Both the position numbers and the translations under genes were made by a program. A DNA stretch of 8,613 nucleotides from Polaromonas sp. YR568 (GTDB lineage Bacteria > Pseudomonadota > Gammaproteobacteria > Burkholderiales > Burkholderiaceae), in the NCBI GenBank assembly GCA_945871335.1, contig CAMBWM010000093.1, forward strand, positions 1 to 8,613. The letters are read 5' to 3'. Below the pieces are notes generated by a model that searched no databases, was not told the origin of the DNA, and worked only from the letters and a program-made list of their open reading frames with translations. Of this stretch, positions 1 to 5,242 are shown one piece after another (position 1 is the first letter of the stretch; every line of letters begins with the position of its first letter).

Positions 1-200
1 CCACCATGCACCAGGCCCACGCCTACCTGCAAGCCCGCCTGCCCGTGCCCGTCATCAACCCGGGCCCTTTGAGTTACAAAATTGCCGAATCCATGCTGGC
101 CCTGGGCCACACGCACAGCCGCACCGCATACCCACAGCCCATGCATCCATGCCTGGACATGCTCACTGCCATGATGGACGCCGCGAGAGTTGCGTCATGA
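1..200 (+). CDS. Asp/Glu/hydantoin racemase-family protein, C-terminal fragment
   Basis: Only the last 65 or so residues are in the window; the gene begins upstream and its frame passes through position 3. The visible part contains ARLPVPVINPGPLSYKIAE followed by LGHTHSRTAYP. This resembles the C-terminal end of the Asp/Glu/hydantoin racemase superfamily, where a conserved Pro-Val-Ile-(D/N)-Pro-Gly segment precedes a helix and a short 'HSR.AYP' tail. Family members are cofactor-independent racemases, or related maleate isomerases and arylmalonate decarboxylases, that use two cysteines. Both catalytic cysteine regions would normally lie upstream of what is visible, so the activity cannot be judged. 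The TGA stop overlaps the ATG of the next gene (ATGA at 197-200), which points to one transcript and translational coupling with the dioxygenase gene. The reaction specificity is unknown. Confidence 0.7.
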   Translation, partial: TMHQAHAYLQARLPVPVINPGPLSYKIAESMLALGHTHSRTAYPQPMHPCLDMLTAMMDAARVAS

Positions 201-1030
201 CGCTGCTTCTGAGCCCCGGGCAGGTTGAAGCTTATGAGCGCGACGGATTTGTCTTTCCGGTGGATGTTCTGACAAACTATGAGGTCACAGAATTACGCGG
301 TGAGCTCCAGGCCTGGGAGCAAGCCCGTGGCGCCCTGATCGATTTTCCCGAAAAATCTAAGTCCTACCTGTTGTTCAACTGGGCCGACCAGCTGGTGCAT
401 CACCCGAAAATTCTGGATGCCGTGCAAGACCTGATCGGCCCTGACATCCTGGTCTACCACTCGACGCTTTTTCTCAAGGAAGCCATGACGCCGGCCTATG
501 TGCGCTGGCACCAGGACAGCACTTATTTTTACCTGCAACCTCACTTGCACGTCACGGCCTGGGTTGCTTTGTCTGAAGCCAGCGTGCAGGCCGGCTGCAT
601 GCGCGCCTTGCCCGGCAGCCACCGCTGGGGTGCTTTTGAGCACGATGACAAACCGGAGCCTATGAACATGATCCGGCGCGGCCAGGGCATCAGCGAGCGG
701 TTTGACCACGAGACCGGCACCATGATGCCGGTGTCCGCCGGTCAGATGTCGCTGCACCACACCGATCTGGTTCATGCCTCAGGCGCCAACGAGAGTGCCG
801 ACAGGCGCATCGGCTACGCCATCAGTTACATCCCCGCCCATGTCCGGCCGGTGGGTGACATCCGGCCCTCGGCCCTGTGCGTGCGGGGCCGCAGCCATGG
901 GCATTTTGCAGAAGAGCAGCGGCTTGACGTGCCGCTGTCGCCGCTGGCGCACGAGCGCCACCAGCAAGCGCTGGCGCTTTTCAGGGCGCGCCAGGACGCA
1001 GGATTTAAGACCGCCGGAGCAACCCCATGA
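197..1030 (+). CDS. PhyH-family Fe(II)/2-oxoglutarate dioxygenase
   Basis: A 277-residue protein of the phytanoyl-CoA dioxygenase (PhyH) family, which couples 2-oxoglutarate decarboxylation to hydroxylation of a small substrate. The iron-binding facial triad is intact: H105 and D107 in WHQDSTYFY, and H193 in LVHASGAN. R204 lies 11 residues after H193, the spacing at which human PHYH has its 2-oxoglutarate-binding arginine (H264/R275). D107 argues for a hydroxylase, because PhyH-fold halogenases such as SyrB2 have a small residue there. MRALPGSHRWG (135-145) is another typical family segment. I chose the ATG at 197, not the in-frame ATG at 149, because it overlaps the upstream stop (ATGA), has a GAGAG 7 bases upstream, and gives a normal family N-terminus (LSPGQVEAYERDGFV). 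The substrate is unknown; the neighbours suggest a catabolic rather than biosynthetic role. The protein should be cytoplasmic, as no signal or membrane segment is seen. Confidence 0.9.
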   Translation: MTLLLSPGQVEAYERDGFVFPVDVLTNYEVTELRGELQAWEQARGALIDFPEKSKSYLLFNWADQLVHHPKILDAVQDLIGPDILVYHSTLFLKEAMTPAYVRWHQDSTYFYLQPHLHVTAWVALSEASVQAGCMRALPGSHRWGAFEHDDKPEPMNMIRRGQGISERFDHETGTMMPVSAGQMSLHHTDLVHASGANESADRRIGYAISYIPAHVRPVGDIRPSALCVRGRSHGHFAEEQRLDVPLSPLAHERHQQALALFRARQDAGFKTAGATP

Positions 1031-1422
1031 GCACTTCCCCTCTTCAAGCCAGCGAATTGATCGCTTTGGCCGAGCGCTACTTTGCCGCCGTGGACCGCAT
1101 GGACGTGGCGGCCACGTTGGCCTGCTTTGCGCCAGACGCACGCTTTTCTATCGCCACTTATTCGAATGTGTACCGGGGCCGCGACACTGAAATTGCCGGT
1201 ATGTTCGAACGGCTTAACGAACGCTACGCCAAGGTCTGGCATGGTGACTTTGACCATGTGACGGATGTGCCGGCGCAGCGCATCGCCAGCCGCTTCAGGG
1301 TGGAGAACATCACCCACGAAGGCCAGAAGCTGGTGAAGAACAACTGCAATTTTTTTCGTGTGTACGACGGCCTTTTTGCGGAGGTCTTTGTTTACATGAG
1401 CGGCGACAACTCACTGGGCTGA
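1027..1422 (+). CDS. NTF2-like / SnoaL-like domain protein
   Basis: A 131-residue single-domain protein. The N-terminal helices (LIALAERYFAAVDRMDVAATLACFAPDARF, about residues 11-40) match the opening of the NTF2/SnoaL-like alpha+beta barrel, where 'D...l..lf.pda.f' is characteristic. The C-terminal half forms the expected strands (RIASRFRVEN, NCNFFRVYDG, FAEVFVYMSGDN). Members include ketosteroid isomerases, polyketide cyclases, scytalone-type dehydratases and the small subunits of ring-hydroxylating dioxygenases; many are uncharacterised. The ATG overlaps the dioxygenase stop (ATGA at 1027-1030), and GGAG (1016-1019) sits 7 bases upstream, so the start is firm. The tight coupling suggests that it acts on the dioxygenase product or shares its pathway, possibly as an isomerase, dehydratase or ligand-binding partner. 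The exact activity cannot be assigned from sequence. Confidence 0.82.
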   Translation: MSTSPLQASELIALAERYFAAVDRMDVAATLACFAPDARFSIATYSNVYRGRDTEIAGMFERLNERYAKVWHGDFDHVTDVPAQRIASRFRVENITHEGQKLVKNNCNFFRVYDGLFAEVFVYMSGDNSLG

Positions 1423-1450
1423 ACGCCGCCCGCTTTCCTGCGATTGCCAG

Positions 1451-1467
1451 CGCTTGCTGCTCAAGCG
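1451..1467. repeat. Short inverted repeat at the convergent gene ends
   Basis: CGCTTG (1451-1456) and CAAGCG (1462-1467) are perfect inverted arms around a 5-base loop. They lie in the 38-bp gap between the NTF2-like and MmgE/PrpD genes and overlap the stop codon of the latter (1461-1463). There is no T-run on either side, so this is at best a weak bidirectional hairpin and not a clear intrinsic terminator. No better terminator is visible in this gap. Confidence 0.3.
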
Positions 1468-2813
1468 GCTTGCGGTGCGCGCTCTAGCAGAGCGGCCCAG
1501 GTCGACAGGTTTCCTCGCAGGGCGGCCATCTCCAAAGTAGCTTCGAGCACGGCCGCTGCATGGTCTGCAGGCCAGACGCGCTGTGTCAGGTTCATGAACT
1601 TATTTCGCAACTCATCACGGGTGTAGGGAGCGTCATCGTCGCCTCGGTTGACGCCGGCTTCACCGGTGATTTGTCGGCCGTCATGCAGACGGATAACCAC
1701 CCGGGCCGGCCGCTCCAACGGCAGGCGTTGTGTCATCGACGGGTCTTCGCTGACCTCGACTTTTTGCGCCAGTGCCAGCACGACCGGGTCGCGCACGGCA
1801 TCCCAGGTGAAGCTGGACAAGGCGCTGCTGTGGTTGACCAGGCGCGTGGCCACGGCAAAGGGCACCGAGAACTTGGCTGCCAGGGTGTTGCGCGGCGCCT
1901 TGTCCTTGAGTTCGGCCGCCAGGTTGTAGGTACGGACATCGATGCTGGCAATCTCTGCAGGCGCAGGCAAGGGACCTCTGCCGGCGATCTGGTCAATCGC
2001 GTCCAGCGTGCCGTGGTTGTAGCGGCAGCATGAATGCAGCTTGAAGTAGTTGCGCATCAAGTGCCACTGGCTGCCCAGGCCATCAATCAGGCCAACCGTG
2101 TCAAATTTTTCGGAAATGATTTTGCCTAGCAATGAACTCAGGCCGTCGTGCTCGCCTGTGAAGCCGCACTCGGCCAGTTGCAGGGCCATCACGCCGTTGC
2201 GATTGCTCAGGCCGGCGTAGACATTGCGCACCAGACCGCCTTCGAGCATGGTTTGCTTGGAGCTGGCGGTGGTCATCGACGTGCTGATGTTCAGCGTCTC
2301 GCGCATGCCTTGGGCGTTGAGACCAGCAATACGGGCGCAGGCTGCCGCGGCACCCACCGTGCCCCAGGTGCCGTGCGGGTGCATGGCGCCGCGCAGCGCG
2401 GAGGCCGCACCCAGTCGCGAGCCGACTTCGTAGCCGGTGACCAGCGCAGACAAAAACACTGGGGCCGTCACTGCGCGCTCCTGACTCAGTGCCAGTGCCG
2501 CCGGAATCACATGGACCGCCGGGTGCCCGCGGGAAAACCGGTTGCCCTCGTCCATTTCCAGAAAAGTGCCGGAGGTGCCGTTGATGAAGGCTGCTGTCTC
2601 GGCGCTGGTACGCCGACCAAGTCCCACCAACACCGCTGCGGCCCCCGGCGACTGGCGTTCGGCCAGCGCGCGCAATTCAGGTTCGGCCGAGCCGGCGACC
2701 ATCGCGCCCACGGTGTCAGCCAGAATCCAGCCGACCTGCTCGTGGATGTCGCTGCCCAGTGCTTCGTAAGTGATGCCGGCGGCAAACTGGCTGAAGGTAT
2801 CGAGGTAGTCCAT
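1461..2813 (-). CDS. MmgE/PrpD family protein (2-methylcitrate dehydratase / aconitate decarboxylase fold)
   Basis: A 450-residue protein, the usual length for the MmgE/PrpD family, which includes 2-methylcitrate dehydratase (PrpD), cis-aconitate decarboxylase and iminodisuccinate epimerase. Family blocks in order: FINGTSGTFLEMDE (77-89) leading to GHPAVHVIPAALAL (96-109), then MHPHGTWGTVGAAAA (144-158), VRNVYAGLSNRNG (195-207), CGFTGEHDG (216-224), YFKLHSCCRYNHGTLDA (256-272) and AAKFSVPFAVA (312-322). Active-site positions likely equivalent to those of cis-aconitate decarboxylase are D88, H97, H145 and K258. The usual Lys and His of the 'K.xHAG' block appear as R196 and Y199, so it is probably neither a classical PrpD nor a classical decarboxylase. 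The start at 2813 has AAGG on the minus strand (2822-2825) 8 bases upstream. It is convergent with the NTF2-like gene (38-bp gap) and divergent from the transporter operon. The substrate is probably a small carboxylic acid (inference). Confidence 0.9.
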   Translation of the reverse strand: MDYLDTFSQFAAGITYEALGSDIHEQVGWILADTVGAMVAGSAEPELRALAERQSPGAAAVLVGLGRRTSAETAAFINGTSGTFLEMDEGNRFSRGHPAVHVIPAALALSQERAVTAPVFLSALVTGYEVGSRLGAASALRGAMHPHGTWGTVGAAAACARIAGLNAQGMRETLNISTSMTTASSKQTMLEGGLVRNVYAGLSNRNGVMALQLAECGFTGEHDGLSSLLGKIISEKFDTVGLIDGLGSQWHLMRNYFKLHSCCRYNHGTLDAIDQIAGRGPLPAPAEIASIDVRTYNLAAELKDKAPRNTLAAKFSVPFAVATRLVNHSSALSSFTWDAVRDPVVLALAQKVEVSEDPSMTQRLPLERPARVVIRLHDGRQITGEAGVNRGDDDAPYTRDELRNKFMNLTQRVWPADHAAAVLEATLEMAALRGNLSTWAALLERAPQAA

Positions 2814-2945
2814 GGGTCTTGCCTTGGGTCTTTATGTGCTGCCCGGAAGTGCACCAGTCTGGCGCAGCGGCAGGGCGGAGAAGGGGTAAAGGGTGTGATC
2901 CGGCTAAATAATTTAAATGGTGCTGTCTTTGGGGGTCTTTACTGC

Positions 2946-2974
2946 TTGACTTCAGCCCTCTTAGACAGCATAGT
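2946..2974 (+). promoter_or_regulatory. Probable sigma70 promoter of the transporter operon
   Basis: TTGACT (2946-2951, 5 of 6 matches to the -35 consensus) is followed by a 17-base spacer and CATAGT (2969-2974, 4 of 6 matches to the -10 consensus). Transcription would begin at about 2981-2983, giving an untranslated leader of about 75 bases before the ATG at 3058. The position, the optimal spacer and the local A/T richness support it. It is a pattern match only and has not been tested. Confidence 0.6.
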
Positions 2975-2977
2975 CTA
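2962..2977. promoter_or_regulatory. Dyad TAGAC-N6-GTCTA over the -10 box
   Basis: TAGAC (2962-2966) and GTCTA (2973-2977) are perfect inverted 5-base arms with a 6-base spacer, spanning the proposed -10 hexamer. The half-sites resemble the GTxTA and TAxAC halves reported for HutC-type GntR operators, but in everted order, so any link is speculative. It could be a second operator or chance. Confidence 0.35.
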
Positions 2978-2995
2978 GGTCAATTGTTCTACCAA
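2967..2995 (-). promoter_or_regulatory. Weak candidate promoter for the MmgE/PrpD gene
   Basis: Read on the minus strand, TTGGTA (plus positions 2995-2990) and TATGCT (2972-2967) are separated by 17 bases; each box matches the sigma70 consensus at 4 of 6 positions. If used, it would overlap the forward promoter and lie within the same dyads, with a leader of roughly 150 bases. Other A/T-rich sites around 2905-2920 could serve instead, so this is tentative. Confidence 0.25.
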
Positions 2996-3005
2996 TGGAA
3001 CAATT
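2982..3005. promoter_or_regulatory. 24-bp dyad operator candidate AATTGTTC-N8-GAACAATT
   Basis: AATTGTTC (2982-2989) and GAACAATT (2998-3005) are perfect 8-base inverted arms around an 8-base spacer. The dyad starts 8 bases after the proposed -10 box, so it covers the expected transcription start, a classic place for a repressor to block initiation. The GntR-family gene at the end of the operon is the obvious candidate binder (inference). The low chance of a perfect 8+8 match exactly here makes it the best operator candidate in the window. Confidence 0.6.
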
Positions 3006-3057
3006 AAAACTTCCACAACTTTTCAGATATTTGTCTGCCCTTCACTGAGGATTTGCC

Positions 3058-4275
3058 ATGACTACCAATGCCAAACTGTCCCGTCGATTGATACTTCAAG
3101 CTGGCGCTGCCAGTGCTGCACTGGGCGCGCCCGGTCTATTGCTGGCCCAGCCCAAGCCGATCAAAATCGGTTTGGTTCACCCCGTTAGCGGCGGTCTGGC
3201 CTACAGCGGCAGCCAAGGACGTCTCGGATGCCAGATGGCGATTGACGCGATCAATGCGGCCGGCGGTATCAAGTCCATGGGCGGTGCCAAGCTCGAAGCG
3301 GCGCTGGCCGACTCGCAGTCCCGCCCAGAAGTCGGCGTGTCCGAAGTTGAGCGCCTTCAGCAAGACGGCGTATCGGCTTATGTCGGTTGCTTCGCCAGTG
3401 CCATTGCGCTGGCCGCGACGCAAGCTGCTGCCAAATACAACACGCCTTTCCTGATCGACGTTGGCGTGTCCGACCTGATCGTCGACCGTGGTCTGAAAAA
3501 CGTTTTCCGCCTGGCACCTGGTTTTGGCAAGTGCGTTGATGACGCCATCGTGGCCCTCGGTGAAGTCAACAAGGCTGCCGGCGGTGTGGCCAAGACGGCC
3601 GTACTGGTGCATGAAGAGTCCGAGTTCGGCACGGGTACCGCCAAGTTGCTGGCCGGCAAACTGCCGTCCATCAATGTGCAGGTGGCTGAGGTCATCAAAC
3701 ATGCCAACCCGACGCGTGACTTCTCTAACGTGGCCTTGCGCATCAAGAGCCTCAAACCCGATCTGGTGATCATGAGCAACTACCAGAACGAATACGTGCT
3801 GCTGGCGCGCACCATGCATCAGCAAAAAGTGGACGTGGCGGCCATGTTCAGCGTTCTTGGCGGCGGCTTCAATTACAAGCTGGTCAAAGAGCAGCCGCAG
3901 GTGGCTCAGCACATGATGGACTTCAACCACTGGTTTAACCCGCGCGACCCCAAAGCTATCGATATGAAAAAGAAGGTCGAGGCCACCGGCAACCTGTTCA
4001 CCTTCGAGGTGTACTGCGGCTGGAACTCGGTCATGGTCTATGCCGATGCGCTGGAGCGCGCCAAGTCGGCCGACAAAGAAAAAGCCATTGCGGCCCTGGA
4101 AAGCAGCAGCTGGTCCAACCACTTCATGCCTTACGGACAGACCAAGTTCGTCAACGGTCAAAACACCGGCGGTCGTGCGGCATTGCTGCAAGCCTCAGCC
4201 ACTGACATTGAAGTGGTCTGGCCTAACCAGTTCGGATCGACCAAGGCTGTTTTCCCTCGTCCTAAGCTCAGCTGA
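3058..4275 (+). CDS. ABC transporter periplasmic substrate-binding protein (LivK-like, HAAT family)
   Basis: A 405-residue type I periplasmic binding protein (Peripla_BP_6 family) that would capture the substrate for the transporter encoded just downstream. The N-terminus is a signal peptide with a Tat-like twin-arginine motif (S8-R9-R10-L-I-L), a hydrophobic stretch to about residue 30 and probable cleavage after A30 (LLLA/QPKP). The mature part opens with IKIGLVHPVSGGLAYSG (35-51), the usual first strand and ligand loop, followed by AIDAINAAGGI (61-71) and VGCFASAIALAA (109-120), where LivK-type proteins contact the ligand carboxylate and amino groups. GAGG (3047-3050), 7 bases before the ATG, supports the start. 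Homologues bind amino acids, amides, aromatic acids or other small carboxylates, so the ligand is not predictable here. It is the first gene of the operon and probably the most highly expressed. Confidence 0.92.
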   Translation: MTTNAKLSRRLILQAGAASAALGAPGLLLAQPKPIKIGLVHPVSGGLAYSGSQGRLGCQMAIDAINAAGGIKSMGGAKLEAALADSQSRPEVGVSEVERLQQDGVSAYVGCFASAIALAATQAAAKYNTPFLIDVGVSDLIVDRGLKNVFRLAPGFGKCVDDAIVALGEVNKAAGGVAKTAVLVHEESEFGTGTAKLLAGKLPSINVQVAEVIKHANPTRDFSNVALRIKSLKPDLVIMSNYQNEYVLLARTMHQQKVDVAAMFSVLGGGFNYKLVKEQPQVAQHMMDFNHWFNPRDPKAIDMKKKVEATGNLFTFEVYCGWNSVMVYADALERAKSADKEKAIAALESSSWSNHFMPYGQTKFVNGQNTGGRAALLQASATDIEVVWPNQFGSTKAVFPRPKLS

Positions 4276-4309
4276 TCAGGCTGGTTCTTTTCAGTCTGGC
4301 CAGTAAGAT

Positions 4310-4341
4310 CATCCGGCCTGTCCTACAGGGCAGGCCGGGTG
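4310..4341 (+). promoter_or_regulatory. Strong intercistronic hairpin between binding-protein and permease genes
   Basis: An RNA from the + strand folds into a 14-bp stem with a 4-base TACA loop (4324-4327). The core is CCGGCCTG (4313-4320) pairing with CAGGCCGG (4331-4338), extended by CC/GG near the loop and by outer pairs. Two G-U wobbles (4312/4339 and 4321/4330) would be A-C mismatches in the antisense RNA, so the structure favours the + strand transcript. It lies 34 bases after the binding-protein stop. No U-run follows, so it is more likely a 3'-end stabiliser or processing/attenuation element than a full terminator, giving more binding-protein than permease mRNA (inference from the usual pattern in such operons). 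Confidence 0.65.
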
Positions 4342-4360
4342 CTCTTGTGGTTCACAACCC

Positions 4361-4375
4361 AGGGGAATAGATTTG
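4361..4375 (+). promoter_or_regulatory. Ribosome binding site fixing a TTG start
   Basis: AGGGGA (4361-4366) lies 6 bases upstream of TTG (4373-4375). No ATG or GTG in this frame gives a correct permease N-terminus nearby, and the conserved hydrophobic start (LTILGAAAINGLLIGGIYTL) begins directly after this codon. The first permease therefore appears to start at TTG. Confidence 0.7.
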
Positions 4376-5242
4376 GACTTGACGATCCTAGGCGCAGCCG
4401 CGATCAACGGCCTGCTGATCGGTGGTATTTACACGCTCGTAGCCTCCGGCCTGACGCTGATCTACGGTGTCTTGCACATCATCAATTTTGCGCATGGCAG
4501 CTTGCTCATGCTGGGCATGTTTGGCGTTTACTACCTGCTCATGAAGCTGGGAATTGATCCGTACATGTCGCTGCTCATCATGGTGCCGGCAATGTACCTG
4601 CTGGGTTATTTGCTCTACAAGTTGTTGATAGGCCGGCTGTCACAAGGTAAAGACGAAAACATACTGCTCATCACGCTGGGCTTGTCGATCCTGATTGAAA
4701 ACCTGGCCTTGATGTTTTTCAAAGGCGACACCCGCACCATCTCTGTGTCGTACTCGGACACCATGGTCGAGTTAGGCCCCACCTTGGTGTCCCTTCCCAA
4801 GATCATTTCTTTTGGCGCCGCCATGGCGCTGTGTGCCGTGCTGGGCCTTTTCATACAGCGCACCGACACCGGCAAGGCCATCCGTGCCGTTGCGAAAGAG
4901 CGTGTAGGTGCGCGCCTCGTAGGTATCGATGTAGACCGTATTTTTGCAATTTCGTTCGGCATCGGCCTGGCCACGCTGGGCGCGGCGGCCTGTTTGCTGA
5001 TGCCCATTTTTTATGTCTCGCCAACCACCGGCCATGTGTTCGTGATGGTGGCTTTCACTGTGGTCGTGCTGGGCGGTATGGGTAGCTTTTTGGGCGCAGT
5101 GATAGGCGGCCTGATTGTCGGGCTGACAGAGTCATTTGGTGGATTGTTCCTGGGTGAAAGTCTGGGTCAAATCGGTATTTCGCTGATCTTTATTTTGATC
5201 CTGCTGTTCCGGCCTTCCGGTCTTTTTGGAGCTAAGCGATGA
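4373..5242 (+). CDS. ABC transporter permease (LivH-like, HAAT family)
   Basis: A 289-residue inner-membrane permease. It is strongly hydrophobic with about eight probable membrane segments. LivH-family marks are GLTLIYGVLHIINFAHGS (26-43), with the NFAHG signature at 38-42; the cytoplasmic ATPase-contact loop TDTGKAIRAVAKERVGARLV (164-183); and VLGGMGSFLGAVIGG (232-246). It ends with LLFRPSGLFG, typical of the family. It would form the transmembrane channel as a heterodimer with the next gene product. Translation begins at TTG, supported by AGGGGA 6 bases upstream. Its stop overlaps the start of the second permease (ATGA at 5239-5242), indicating coupled synthesis of the two channel halves. 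The 97-bp gap from the binding-protein gene holds a strong hairpin. Confidence 0.93.
   Translation: MDLTILGAAAINGLLIGGIYTLVASGLTLIYGVLHIINFAHGSLLMLGMFGVYYLLMKLGIDPYMSLLIMVPAMYLLGYLLYKLLIGRLSQGKDENILLITLGLSILIENLALMFFKGDTRTISVSYSDTMVELGPTLVSLPKIISFGAAMALCAVLGLFIQRTDTGKAIRAVAKERVGARLVGIDVDRIFAISFGIGLATLGAAACLLMPIFYVSPTTGHVFVMVAFTVVVLGGMGSFLGAVIGGLIVGLTESFGGLFLGESLGQIGISLIFILILLFRPSGLFGAKR

Larger units (their letters stand above)
2814..3057. other. Divergent intergenic control region
   Basis: This 244-bp non-coding gap separates the leftward MmgE/PrpD gene from the rightward transporter operon. Its left third is G/C-rich and carries GGGTCTT three times (2814-2820, 2826-2832, 2933-2939), the last two extended to the 9-base GGGTCTTTA. 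From about 2904 it becomes much richer in A/T than the flanking genes, including the 8-bp palindrome ATTTAAAT (2911-2918). The right part holds the promoter and dyads listed separately. An inverted pair, TGCTGTCT (2921-2928) and AGACAGCA (2963-2970), brackets the -35 box. No small ORF with a convincing ribosome binding site was seen here. Confidence 0.85.

Noticed and set aside
149..196. Upstream ATG extension of the PhyH gene
   Set aside because: It would overlap the racemase gene by 52 bases, and the extra residues (MPGHAHCHDG...) do not resemble a PhyH N-terminus. The ATG at 197 has the overlap and the ribosome binding site.
197..1030. PhyH-fold halogenase
   Set aside because: The iron-binding aspartate (D107) is present; halogenases of this fold have Ala or Gly there.
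1451..1467. Bidirectional terminator between the convergent genes
   Set aside because: The stem is only 6 bp and has no T-run on either strand; kept as a low-confidence inverted repeat only.
2814..2941. GGGTCTT copies as a functional direct-repeat array
   Set aside because: Three copies with irregular spacing (12 and 107 bases between starts) are too few and too uneven for an iteron or CRISPR-like array.
2148..2978. Plus-strand open frame of about 276 codons across the MmgE/PrpD gene and into the intergenic region
   Set aside because: It is antisense to a well-supported gene, has no ribosome binding site or family motif, and its last part runs through promoter sequence.
3136..4191. Long open frame on the minus strand (about 350 codons) opposite the binding-protein gene
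   Set aside because: The plus-strand frame is a complete, recognisable binding protein. The antisense translation is rich in His, Arg and Gln, shows no family motif, and is a product of the G/C-biased codon pattern.
4310..4341. Intrinsic (rho-independent) terminator
   Set aside because: The stem is strong but is followed by GTGCTCTTGTGG, not a U-run, and the permease genes downstream have no promoter of their own that I can see. Read-through or partial attenuation is more likely.
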